From positions 682,001 through 746,000 of the forward strand of contig NW_026515513.1 in assembly GCF_014898815.1 (NCBI RefSeq): a DNA stretch of 64,000 nt, in the 5' to 3' direction. This document shows positions 1 to 12,424 of this stretch, piece after piece (the first letter of the stretch is position 1; every line of letters begins with the position of its first letter). The position numbers and the translations under genes were made by a program. The notes beneath the pieces are model-generated. The model ran no database searches. It was not told the DNA's origin and worked only from the letters and a program-made list of their open reading frames with translations. Source of the stretch: Panonychus citri (lineage: Eukaryota; Arthropoda; Arachnida; Trombidiformes; Tetranychidae).

Positions 1-39
<39 letters not shown>
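1..39. repeat. (AG)n microsatellite
   Basis: An uninterrupted AG dinucleotide run begins at the window edge and so may extend further left. It is one of many AG/CT runs in the window. Confidence 0.95.
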
Positions 40-43
<4 letters not shown>

Positions 44-200
44 GGAAGTGAGGAGGAAAATTTCTGAAAACTGTAAAGAAAGTTTTCTTGAAACTTTTTT
101 CTCTTTCTATTGATTCATTTTCGTTCATCAATTGTTATCGCGATTCCAGGAACCATGTTCACGGTTAAATATGTATTTAAGCATAAAATATTCTCAATAA

Positions 201-260
201 AATAAAACGATAACTTGGAGATGACCAGAGGTCAAAGTTTTTCGTTCAAGTCTCAAAATC
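201..260. repeat. Short direct repeat, copy 1
   Basis: About 60 bp beginning AATAAAACGATAACTTG and ending TCTCAAAATC. It recurs in the same orientation at 946-1005 with a few substitutions. The two copies bracket the decayed aminotransferase and Cys-rich fragments, so the debris may have arrived as one duplicated or inserted block. Confidence 0.85.
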
Positions 261-385
261 CGGTCATTCGAAGTAAAATATTTATGAAATCAACGGCTTC
301 TTTATCGAATTTGGTTTGGATCAAATTTTCAGTACAACTTTGAAATCGTCGGTAAGAACAACAACCAGCAGGAATCCTACTGATG
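261..385 (-). pseudogene. Decayed fragment of Cys-rich secreted protein gene
   Basis: On the minus strand this reads as a fragment closely matching residues in the middle of the intact Cys-rich gene at 7108-10393, including AGCCSYRRFQSCTENL and EAVDFINILLRM. One of the conserved cysteines (TKCGKEA in the intact gene) is replaced, giving TKFDKEA. No in-frame continuation of the domain is found on either side. It is a partial, non-functional copy of the same gene family lying 7 kb away, most simply the product of local duplication followed by decay. Confidence 0.75.
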
Positions 386-420
386 ATTTTAATCAGTTAA
401 TTGTGATTGATCAAAACTCT

Positions 421-893
421 TTACCACTTTGGTAATAGTGAATCGACACTTGAAATACTGGTCGAGCTACTAGAAGATGATGAGATTGAAAGTTTGTCTT
501 CGAATTCAATTTGTTTCATGATTGAGGTGAAAACATCGATCCAATTACGAATAATTTCATTTTATAATTTCAAGATTAAAGATCATTGGAGGTTTCAAAT
601 GCAAGGAAATTTGATTATTTTCCTTCGATGCTAATAATTATTTCTAAATCACGGAAACGACGAACAATCCATTCGGCTAGATGACTTGCTGATCAGTTCA
701 ATGTTCGAACCAATTCAACATCAATGAAAAGACCACAACCAAGAACATCGCCAGTAAATGGATAAGAATTAGAAAGGTCAATAAATTTCTCACTAAGAAA
801 AGATCCAACAACAGACTCTTGACCCATCAGGTTATTTTTTTCGATAACATCAAGAACGGCATTCGCAATGGCCATTGAACATGAACTTCCACA
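421..893 (-). pseudogene. Decayed C-terminal part of class-III PLP aminotransferase (ETNPPL/PHYKPL-like)
   Basis: The minus-strand translation begins near 893 with a CGSSCSMAIANAVLDVIE segment. It continues through TGDVLGCGLFIDVELV, which matches the region after the PLP lysine in class-III aminotransferases of the alanine-glyoxylate aminotransferase 2-like group (ethanolamine-phosphate or phosphohydroxylysine phospho-lyase). An in-frame TGA at about 690 precedes ASHLAEWIVRRF, and an in-frame TAA follows IIISIEGK. The family-like KPPMIFNLE segment is then in another frame. A plausible C-terminal tail ends in a TAA at 421-423. With at least two stops and one frameshift, and no upstream catalytic half in the window, it is a truncated pseudogene. 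The family call comes from remembered motifs; the subfamily is less certain. Confidence 0.65.
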
Positions 894-945
894 CTAACTG
901 TTGCCCTTGAAGGTATAGTGGGAGATAATTTAATACAGTTATAGG

Positions 946-1005
946 AAATAAAACGATAACTTGAAGATGACCAAAGGTCAAAGTTTTTCTTTCGAGTCTC
1001 AGAAT
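946..1005. repeat. Short direct repeat, copy 2
   Basis: Second copy of the repeat at 201-260, same orientation, with substitutions such as AAAGGTCAAAG for AGAGGTCAAAG. Confidence 0.85.
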
Positions 1006-2894
1006 CAAGTTGAAAGTTTGAACGAACGATTTGTAAAAAAACTCCACTAGATGGCGACTCAAGTCTCTAAATTGAATTAAATTTGAGAAAATTTTTTTCA
1101 ACAATTAACTTGATTAAGAGGTTCATTGTCTTTTCCATTGTAAGAATAATTTAATCCATTAAAGTTAATTGTCTAAAATATAAGAAATTATCAAGTTAAA
1201 TATAATATAAAACCAGCACCTCAGAGGGGAAATAAATAATTAAGGAAATGTTGGTTAACCAAAGAAATTTAAATTAACACTTAAAGATCATTTAATTAAT
1301 TGTTAACCATAAGGTAACCATAACCTTATGATTAAATTGTACTTTAATTGTTGCTAATCAATGGTGAACAATTAACAATATGATTGTACATTTGATTGGA
1401 AAGAAAAAAGTTCCATTCAAACTGATCAATACTTAAGATTTATTAATTATCTTGATTATTGTTGTTCCATGATAACAATTAACATAATGTAAACTTGAAG
1501 GTGATTAAAAATGTGCTTAATTGCTGATGAATATAATTTTAATTGTCTACTGATTGTCTCAACAATTAAACACCATTATTCTGATAGTGATTGTTACTAA
1601 TCATTAGTCAAAGAAAAAAAAAACAACAGAAAAAACAACAATTTGTTACAATCAATTAACTTTAACAATAAATTGATCATGTTAATTTAGTTAACAAATT
1701 GTAAATGTTTTGCTTATCAACAATCAATAACCATTGAGATTAACAGTTTTAATCTGATTTGAAAGCAAAGAGGTTAAAATGAAATCCATTATAACCTGTC
1801 TGTGAATCTCATTTCCGCATCCTCTTCAATGATGATCATCATCATCATCGCCCAACTAAATATCTGCAACAATTTAAACTTCAATCATGTAAACATGAAA
1901 AAAAAATTCATTTTTTTTCAGGTTGAAACTCAAGTTGAGTGGGTGGTCAGTCATCATCATCATGAGGATAAAAACCAAGGATGAAGTAGAAAAAAACTCT
2001 TGATCGTCATGAGATGATGAAGATAATAAAGATAATACAAGTTCATTGATAATGAAGATGAAAGATGATGAGTGAGAGAGAAAGAGAAAGTTGATGAAGG
2101 AGTAATTTGAATGTTTATCATCGTCATGAAAGAAAAGATGAAGGATGAGGATGAAGAAGAAGAAGATAAATCAAAGATGATGTTATATCAGTGGAAAAAC
2201 AGAAAGGGATGAAGATGAAGATGAAGAAGACGAGGAAGATAAGTTTTTTCTTTAGTAATTAGAACGGAAACAAAGAGTGAGAAAGAGAGAAGAGAAAACT
2301 TGATCCAATTTCCAATGTATTTCCTTTTCCTCTCTCTCTCTTGCATCCTCCTCCATTGCAATGACCCTCACAGTGTATTGAACACCCTGATGATACTTAT
2401 AATTGTAACAATTAACCATCACAATCAATGATTAACTTAAACTGTTTCCTTTGGTTAGAAATATTCAAAAACAATCAATCACATCCTCTCAAAATCATTG
2501 GTCACCAAAATATCAAAATTTGCCGTTAACTATTCATCCCCATAACTGACCTCTCACTCTCTCTCTCTCTCACACACACACACTATCTTACTCTTGTCCA
2601 CTTTCACTGGTCATCTTTCATCATCTCTATTCTCAATTTTTGTCCTTCATTTTTATATAAACAACAAAAGAAGAAAAAAAAATTAAACATATCTTTAGAT
2701 ACGCAAGGTAAATTTAGTGAAGAAAAAACTTTTCATATCAATTATATCAGAAACGATTTAATATTTACCTTTACCAGAGATTTACCTGAGACTTTGGTTT
2801 ACAATGATTGTTATTATGTTATTTTTAGCCATTTAAATTGTATGGAGAGAGAGAGACGTGAAAAGTAGTTGGAGGTGGGAAAAGTAAGGAGGAC

Positions 2895-2897
<3 letters not shown>

Positions 2898-2951
<54 letters not shown>
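2898..2951. repeat. (AG)n microsatellite
   Basis: About 54 bp of uninterrupted AG, the longest perfect dinucleotide run in the left third of the window. A shorter AG run sits just before it near 2845. Confidence 0.95.
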
Positions 2952-2953
<2 letters not shown>

Positions 2954-5702
2954 GAAAAGAGGTTATTAAATGTTTCATTTCTCCATAAAATTATATTTAA
3001 GTTTTCCCTCTCCATTGAGGGTGGAAGGTGGAAGACGAAGAGAGGGAGAGGAAGAGACCAAAGAAAAGTGTATTAGATGATTTAGTTGATGATGATGATG
3101 AAGGGGAAGAAGGAAGATGGTAAGAGAGTGAGAGTGTGAGTTTAAAAGGAGGAGGACGAGGGTGGAAAACCAGTGACCTCGAGTTTTGTACTTTTCCACC
3201 CTCGTTATTGTTGTTTTCCTAAAAGGAAACCAAACCAATCGTTTTAAATGGTAAATAAAGTTACTTTCTAGAAGCATTTTAATTGTTGGTGTTTTTTGTC
3301 TCTACAAAAGATGATTAAATTGTAAGCAACAGTGATTAAGGTAAAGTGATTACAACAATTAATTACTATCACTGGTTTCCTATTTTTTTTTCTCTTGCCT
3401 ATTTAATTGTTGTTGTTGTTGCTCTTGAATTCAATCAATCATGTTTTCCTTGTGATTGTACATCAATAAGCAACACATAACATTGAGCTTCAGATTTTGT
3501 AGGTTAAACCGATGATTAGACTTTTCAATTTGTTTAAACGTTGATTGTGATCAATGTGATGATAATGATAATTATCATCATCCAATCAACTTAGAAGAAA
3601 AAAATTCGAAAACTTTGTTTTTTGTTCTATCATCATCATGGAAACACCATCTTTGCATTTTTCATCCTCATCTTTTTTTTTCGCTTCTTGTTATTACTTT
3701 TACAGAGAAAACCACAAACGCTTGTAATTGGATCCGATGTAACTTATGCCGATAGAGGAGGAGGAAGATGATGAAGATGAAGATGAAGACGATGATGATG
3801 TTTATCTTCATGGGTTCTCATAAAGTCCAATTACAATGGTGGAAGATTTTTTCGTCTTTGAGGCGAATCGTTTTTTTTTACGCTTCGTTTCAATTCAATC
3901 TCTTCATTTGAATAATTTTTCCTCTGTTTCTGTTGACCTTTAGCTGACCATTAGCTTTCAAATGTAATATTTGACTTGCAGATGACCACAAAGGTGTCAA
4001 CAATATAGTATTTATATTTATATTCATTATTGACCATTAAGACAAAAACAAAGTAATCAACTAATTAGTTACAGTTACAATTATATCCAAAAGCTATTAA
4101 ATAATAAACACATTGGGATAAATTGTTGTTGTTGTCGACCATCATTATTATTAATATTACAATCAATTAATTAACGCTTACAGTTTCCAAAAGTATATCA
4201 AAATCAACAACAGTAACAAACAAACTTTTGGTGTAATTAAAGTGAAAGTAATTAAGTGAACAATTAAGTTAAATTAATTATTTCCAGATGAAAATTACCT
4301 GAAGATAATGAAAAGACAAAAACAGTGAAATGAAATGATGAAACTTTTTCTCATATTTGATGATAATTATTTAAAAGGAAAAACAAAATTAAGTCAACAA
4401 CATTTGAGCACTTGGTCAGTGGCCAACAACGACAATGACCATTGGTCTTGGTCCAATAATTGTAATCTTTTAGGTTAGGAAAAGGTATTCAAATGAACAA
4501 AGCATCATTTAAATCACCAACAACAACAACAACAATTAACTTGAGGTAAATTAGACTGAGATTAACATTTTGTTTTCCAGGTAAAATGATAACCATTTCC
4601 TACCAAGAAACTGGACTCTCTTGGACACCACGGATTAGCTATCAAATGTTAACAACTTTTTCAACGGATCTGTGAACACATGATTATATTACAATTGTAT
4701 CATGATGATGATGATGATGATGATGATAATCAACATAAACATGAAGGTGTATCAAGATATTTTCCCAGGCTTTTGATAAGCAAAAGGATACGTATTCATA
4801 TGAGTTTGTAGTCTCTCAGGGTAAAAATTCAGAGTGACCAGAAATTCACAGAACTTATCATCACAATAATCATCAATTAAGATGATATCATCATCATTGT
4901 TACCTAAAGTTAATTGTTTCCTTTAGATTTTAATAAAATCTCATTTGAAAGGTAAAAAACTATCAACAATTTTTTTTTTACACTTTTTCCATCAACAATA
5001 ATGATTATAATCTAGTCATCATTAATGATCATCATCGTGATTAACTTTCCATGGTGTTTAATGTTCAATCATAATTACATTTGGTATATTATTTACGTTT
5101 AGAATGAAAGAAATTGTTGATGATTATTGTTGATTAAATTGTTGATCAGAAAATAAAAGTAAAAGTAATTAATTAGTTTGATTGGCAATGGAACGAAAAG
5201 AAAAAGATGAAGAAAATTTTTTTCTCTCATTTTCCTTTTCCTCTTTTGGAATAGTTTTTGGTTTGGTTTTCTCGAACTCGAGATTTGAAAACAAGAAAAA
5301 AAGTTCATCAATTTCTGTTCATCCATTTAGAACACTGAAATTGTGTATTTCTGGTCGATTTACTTGAAAGATAATTTAACCAATTGGATAATATAATTGT
5401 TGTTATGTTTACAATTAAAATTAATCCATAATTAATCCAACAGTTTTTCAGCGGTTTTTGGTCAAGTCTCATAGATTTTAACACACAGACAAAGTTAATG
5501 TTTCAAAGTGGATTTGATATTAATTGACATTACATGCAAACAGAAATTAACGTTGATGTTTATTCAAAAAACTAAATTGTTTCTAACGATTTCAAATTAA
5601 CTTCCGATGTCGATAAATTAAATTAACTTTTACCCACCGTGGGTTTGAATGTCTCTCTCTCTCTCTCTTTCTGTTTACATGTTATCCACTCTCTCCCTCT
5701 GG

Positions 5703-5714
5703 TATATATAAAAA
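5703..5714 (+). promoter_or_regulatory. TATA-box-like element
   Basis: TATATATAAAAA is followed about 30 bp downstream by a pyrimidine/purine mix that could hold a start site (around 5733-5740). No open reading frame with recognisable coding character follows, so this may serve an unseen 5' exon or a noncoding transcript, or may be chance in AT-rich DNA. Confidence 0.3.
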
Positions 5715-7107
5715 CCCACAGCGTGACTTTTAGACTTGATTGAAACCAGAAACATCATCTCAATTGTATTTACATTAGTAACGGTGATAATTAACATGAA
5801 CATAATCAATTGAACTGAAAAATATAATTAACTCAACTTACTCAAGTAATCAACACAATCAATGATGAATTATCATCAAAATGTGAGGGAAAACTTTTTC
5901 CTTTCCTTTCAAAAATTCAATTCATTTCAATTCATTGACTGGACAATTTGATAGACACACAACACACAGTGGTCAGTGGTCAGTGGCCTTTAATTGTTTA
6001 TGGTCACTTGTTGATCTTATTATTATTAATGATTTTGGTTTTGTTATTGGTCAATTATATGATCGTTTCAAGTTGTTGACCATTTTTTTTTCATCAAAAC
6101 AACAACAACAAGATTTGGTTTATATATTGACCACAAATTATAAAGATTCAGGTAAATCTTTAGACTGACCATTAGACTAATTTTAGTTGCATTCCAAGGC
6201 TTGACCTTTCAACTTGACCAGTAACAGTCAATAACATTTTAAACCTGTCAAGACTTGAGATAATATCGGAATGTGTATCATTATTATTATGTTAAGCAAT
6301 TATCATCATCATCATCATCATCATCATGATTAACTAACTGTTGGTCTTACCTTGATTATTTGTGTGTCCATGCATTTAACTAATCATTTAATAAGGTTAA
6401 CAAAAAGTTTGACCTGTTGCAATAAACTGGAAACTAGATTATCAAGCAAAATTAACAATCAACGATAAGAATTAATATATTTTGATTGTAATTGTTAACA
6501 ATTTACCAATAATCAAATAATATAAACAACAACAGAAAACACAAACATCATTCCCAAAGATTGTAAATGTAAGTTAATACACTTGATGATCTGCAATCTT
6601 AACAATCAAATATGAATCAACACTCACACTCAGAATTAATTGTCAATCATTTATTGATAAATTGGTTAAGTGGTAAACTTTTACCTGAACAACAATACAC
6701 ATGATTAACCAGAATGATGATTAAATAAATCAGGTAAACATAATGATCAACAGAATCAAGTTTTTTTTTGGTTGTTCATTTAAGACAAAATTTTGAACAA
6801 TTTTTATTGAAATTTGATTGTTTTTTTTTCGCGCTTTTTTTGTGCATTTCTCATTTTCATTCATTATCAAATTGTCTCAGTTCAATTGATATAATAGATG
6901 AGGAACATTGAGATGTTGATTGTTACAAGTTGATTGAGAATTAAATTGTTGTGGTTTTTGTTTTAATACAAGAAGAAGGAGAAAAAAAGTTCTGGTAAAA
7001 AAGTAAAATGTGAAAAAAAAGTTATAATTGTTTATGAGACTATGATCACATTGGAGATAGAGGAATAAGTAATAAACAAATGCTAGGAATTCAGTGGTAT
7101 TGGTCAG

Positions 7108-10100
7108 TTAAAGTCCAGTGTATGCTGAAAATAGACGGGACAAAACGCTGTTGCTTCGAGCACCTTTGGGTAAAGTTCCCGGGGCGGGTAATAATGATGT
7201 ACACTCGTTGGTTTGAGGTCCATACCCTTGGCAGATTATATCGGGTAACCGGGAAGCGGCCATTCGGAGTAAAATATTGATGAATTCAACGGCCTCTTTG
7301 CCGCATTTGGTTTCGACCAAATTTTCAGTACAACTTTGAAATCGTCGGTAAGAACAACAACCAGCGGGAATCCTACGATCCCATTCAACGGAGGTCACAA
7401 TTTCCAATGCTGATTGTAAATCTTTTACACAAGTTTTCTGACCTTTGGTCGCTTGACTAAGACATGGAGCGTGTTTGAGGTAACTTTGTCGCAATTGTGT
7501 TCCAGAGGTACAATATTCAGTCAACAGGCGATTTCCACCTTCGCTAACGAAGCCGATCAATTCCCGTTGAAGTGGAGTTGTACATTTACGGGTAAAGTTA
7601 CGAAGGCACGAATCGGCCTCCTTCAGGTAACCACACTGTTTATTTAATTCGGCATCATTAGTACCAATTCCTGGTGATTAGAAGTAAATTTTTGTTACAA
7701 CACAATTAAAATCAATCGATTCGATAATTTTTTTTTATTAGTTCTTTCAATTAGTAAATTTTTTAATTCCGTTAAAATTTTATTTATATAATTAAGGTTA
7801 ATTGTTTCAGCTCTTAATTGATTGGTCTTAAAGTTTTTTAACACACACAAACAATTGAAGGTTAATCAATTGTAACGTTGATAGTTAATTAAGACTAATT
7901 GTCAAGTGATTAAATATTATTATGAATGTCAACTAATTTACTCAATGACAATTAACCTCAAGGCTGATTTAACTTTTAATTTGATGAAAAGGTTAACAAT
8001 TTTTTAATTGTTATCTAACTAATGAAGAAACAATAATCAAACAATTAATTTCAGGTCAAATTGTGTTGAAGGTTCAAGATTCAAGTGATTAATAAATTGT
8101 TTAACGACAACAACAATTTAAAATGTCAACTATTGCAAATAATTATAATTTCAAGTATAATTTGTAATCAATATTGACAATTACAATCAAACCAATTGTA
8201 TTTGATTCATGTAATTGATTAAAGTGATTAGCTAATTGTGAAGGAAATTATAAGAAAAAAACAATAAGAAAAAAAAGGAAAACTTTAATTAGGACAATTT
8301 GATTGGTGTAACGAGAGACAATCAATTGATTGTGGAAGAAAATTTAATTGATTAATTTAACCTTCCAATTGATTATTGATTATTAAAAATATTTGATAAA
8401 TTGGTTGACAAATCAATTGATTAATCGCGATTGAAATTAACCATAATCAAGGTAACATGTTGATTACAATTTAATTGATCCAAGAGATTATGGATAATAG
8501 ACAATAATTAACTAATTTAACCAAAAATAAGCAAGAAAATCAAATCAATCAAATTGATTGAAAAGTTATCATTAGATTTGGTTAATAGTTTGGTTACTTT
8601 TTTCATCTCATTTCCTGATTGTAATTTTTAATCCTCATTATTTATTGTTAATCACCATCATTATTAATAACAATTAACAAGCGGAAACATTTTCAACGAA
8701 ACAATTTAGGCCTTAATCATAATCTTCAACACTTGAAACCTGAAAGTGATTAAGTAAATCGAGTTAATCAAGAAAAAGTGAAATTTAACTCGTACAAATT
8801 GATTAACATTTACAAAAAAAGATCCGACAAAAAATATAAAGTAAACATAACATTTGAAATACACTTTTCTCAATTTATATTAATACATTTGAAAAAAGAT
8901 TTCAACTAAATTAACTGATTAACTTGTTCCAACAATAAATCAGTAAACTTAAGTTTCCGCTGATTAACTTAAATCATACAGATAAATTTGGAAACCCTTT
9001 TTGTTGTTGTTGTTGATCAGCAAAATAACTAATTAAACTTTTCGTTTGTTGTTCAAAAGTAATAGTTAATTTTAATATCCTCATATTGATGATAATCAAT
9101 ATACAGAATATATTTGATAATAATAATAATTAATTGATTAGTTGACTTTTGCTCTTGCACAGAGGGAAAAAAGGTTCAGATTAACATCATGTATAAATAT
9201 ATTGGAGAGATTTGGGTTTGTGTTTAAATATTTAAAGTTTGTAGAATCAAAATTAACTGTATAATGTGTCCACCAGATCAGGATCAATTGAACTGAACCA
9301 AATGATTAGTGAAACAATTATAATTAAAGTACAACAGGTACATGGTTTTACTTGAAGAAAATAGGAAACCAGATAAAAGGAAAGTAATAACATTTGATTC
9401 TGTAATAGAGTTGAATTAGTCGCTTTCGGGATTGTTAGAAGTGGAATCAGATTATGTAGACATAACATTATCTGGTGGAGATGAAGATGATCACCAATTA
9501 GTGGAGAAAATTAAAACTAATTTAATTGTGAACAGTAATTAATAATTAATACTCAAAGTAACAATCATTTTCATGGTAAACAAATGATGAGAAAATTTTT
9601 GTAAACAAATCTTATTGGCCAATCAAAAGTTAGCCCGCCAACATTTGAAATGGAAAATTTGATTAACAGAAAATTATTTTCATTGTTTAAATTTAATATT
9701 TTTAATTGTTTTTGATTTGATTTGATTTTTCTTTATGTTTATTGTTAATTGTTGTCCTTTTAATTGATTAATTGTTTTTCTTTGATTGGGTTTTGTTGGT
9801 TATTAGTTTTTTTGTTATTTCAAATTATTTCCGTTTTCTCTTGAAATGTCAATCAAATTGTTTGACCTAAATTGTTTGATCAATTGATTATTCTGAGCCT
9901 AATCAATATTATCTTATCAAAACAATCAATTGGTCATCTAAAACAAGGAAGTGACCAATTAATTAAAGATCTAGTTCATACAATTAAACAATTTTCGCTA
10001 TTAATTTAAGTGGAGAAACAAAATCACAGGAAATTTTTATCATCAATTGAGAAAAAAAATGAAAACTTTATCACAATCAATTTAAAGTGAATTAATTAAC

Positions 10101-10393
10101 CAAAATACTACGAAAATTTTTTTGTCACAATTAACAAGATAATCAATTGATCAACTTACCTCCCGAAGGATTTTGAGTAAAGACTAGTAAAGTTGCAGCA
10201 CATAAGTCCAACTCTCGTAAATGACAAGTTTGACCATATCCTTGACCAGCGACTACGAGTTTGAATATGAATAAAATTAAAGCCAAATTGTAACAATTAA
10301 CCACCAACATAAACTTTAAATGATCAATAAATTGAGATAATTTTACTTACATAATAAGATTAGAAAACACAAACTTATCCCAAAGTAATTCAT
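7108..10393 (-). CDS. Cys-rich secreted protein, uncharacterised arthropod-type family
   Basis: Three-exon minus-strand model: 10351-10393, 10160-10252 and 7108-7670, giving 232 aa. Exon 1 encodes MNYFGISLCFLILL and is joined by a phase-1 intron (GTAAGT donor, CTCGTAG acceptor) to FAGQGYGQTC, giving a textbook signal peptide with cleavage near AG-Q. Exon 2 ends FTQNPSG with a GTAAGT donor; the 2.5 kb second intron also keeps phase. The mature chain is rich in cysteines: CHLRELDLC, QCGYLKEADSC, RNFTRKC, TEYC, HAPC, QKTC, AGCCSYRRFQSC, TKCGKEA, IICQGYG and NECTS. This spacing suggests an all-disulfide extracellular fold. I recall similar uncharacterised arthropod proteins but no function. An alternative start at 10310, reading straight into exon 2, gives a different in-frame signal peptide (237 aa). 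A decayed copy lies at 261-385. Confidence 0.8.
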
Positions 10394-12037
10394 TATTATC
10401 GATTGTCAATTAAACTACACAATACAAATTCGTAACAATTTGATCAACTGTTGAGTCGAGAATAAAGTTTCACTTGATCTAATAGAGGAGAGAAATGAAA
10501 ATGACTCGAATGTAACAATTGAGAATGTAATTAAATTGATTATCGAGAATCAAGTGAAAGTGGAAAGTTACGATAGAGAAAACAAAAATTAACGAAATTG
10601 CTTAATATTTACCGTTACAGGTCAGCCTCTTTTTTAGGCATCGCCTTAAAACCAAATTAACGTGTTTCGCTTTTCGTTGATTTCAATCGTTAGTTGGGTT
10701 GGTGATGTTGTTTATTAATTGCTCATGATGATGATGATGATGAGAATCATCATCATGTTGATTGGCTTTTCTTGCGATTATCATCACTTGAAATCGTAAA
10801 GGTAAAAGTAGATTTTTTTCTTCTTCTTCTTGATTCTTGCCAGGAGGTTGTACGAATCGGTAACATGTTACCTTTAATCTCTCACTGGTTCGATCTAATT
10901 TAATCCAGTTTTCTATAATTAACTCTATTAAATTATGTAACTGATTCTGTCTCTCTCGATATCTCGATATCTCCAATTGTATTAGTTTAATTACTACAAT
11001 CAAATGTACTGCGATTATGTATCTTGTGGATAAGATTGGAGAGATTGATCAATCTTGAGTTTGATTTTCGTCCAACAATTAGTAAATTGTTCCCTGTGAG
11101 ATTTTCACAATTAAATGGTGACATTGTTTTTGTTTTTATTAAAGCTTATTGATTACATGATAATTTAACATGATATGAGTTTAATTGATGAATCACTAGT
11201 GATAATTTACTTCAAGATTACTAATTGACTTGCTAATTGTTGTTTTTAAGTTACTCAATTGGGAAACATGTGTAAGTTAATCAGTCTCATGGTGATTATA
11301 ATTAGGATGATGATGAATCAAATTACAATTTAATAATAACATTTTTTTACTTTACTAATTATTTTTAACTTAACATCTCGGTAATTTGACATCTCGTTCA
11401 TTGTTAATTGTTAATCATACCTGTAATTTAATTAACATCATGTTAACTTTGGCAAATTATTAAATTACCTTAAGATATATCAGATTTACCTGTTAATTGT
11501 TTATGTTTGATTGTCAACCTTAAATTATTGTGATCATTTGACACTCAGGAACATAATTATTGTATCAAAAATGAACCAAAAAAAACACTTAATTGTGCAA
11601 ATGATTCATGATTAATTGTCACAATTATCGGTGTTAATGTTCAAGTCTTTATTTTTTACTGATAATTACATTGTTGTCAATTGATTATTGTTAATTGTTG
11701 ACAATTTAATCAACCTGAAGGTGTCGAAAAGTACAAATTGATTAGAATCAGAAACAAAAAGTTATTCGAGAATAAAAAAAAAAGTCAGTTTTCACTTTTT
11801 CTCAACCAAATTTACTAATTGTTGTCAAGTAAATCACTCGACTCTCAATCTACCCAATTGATTTGGTAACTAATTAATTGTGATCAATTATCAAATGATA
11901 ACACGAAAAGGTACACAAAGAATATGAAATATTTTCGCAATTTAGTTAATTGTTCAATCAAATGAAAAGGAGTAAATTGTTGAAGGTTAAAAACACAATC
12001 AACTTTAACAACAATCAAAATTAATTACAAGATTAAA
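10394..12037. other. Intergenic region between divergent genes; one unexplained open frame
   Basis: This separates the minus-strand Cys-rich gene from the plus-strand signal-peptide exon at 12038, so it probably holds both promoters. A minus-strand open frame at 10683-11003 has mixed, protein-like composition but no ATG near its start and no recognised domain. The rest is AT-rich with many AATTG/CAATT words. Confidence 0.5.
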
Positions 12038-12374
12038 ATGTTGGCCAACAATTTAAAATTATCTTTATCACTTTTGTTTCTCTTCAATTTGATAATTTCT
12101 CCAGGTAAACCATTAACTTAATCATGAATATTAATAGTGGAAAAAGATTAACAGGTAAAAATAAAAAGGTAAGCGAATCAATAAATTAACCAGGATTAAG
12201 AGACTAGACAATTGAACAATAAAACAATTTACAATCAGTGATAAATGTGAATGGTAACAATTTAAATTGTAATCACATAAACAAGTCAAATTTAAGTGAA
12301 CGAAAAACAAAAAGTTGAATGAGTAAAGGTAACATTTAATTACTAAATCATTTTGAATTGAATCATTTCCGTTT

Positions 12375-12424
<50 letters not shown>

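Larger units (their letters stand above)
1106..7107. other. Gene-poor region, no supported gene
   Basis: About 6 kb of AT-rich sequence with AG runs (2898-2951), ATG/CAT runs (about 4702-4726, 6301-6328) and scattered polypyrimidine tracts. The open frames here are short and of low complexity. A strong TATA element lies at 5703, and a 22-codon Argonaute-like stretch at 3706 is reported as a weak lead. I cannot support a gene. Confidence 0.6.

Noticed and set aside
9253..9468. Small hydrophobic frame inside the long intron of the Cys-rich gene
   Set aside because: Leu/Ile/Phe-rich by composition, no start context, no recognised family.
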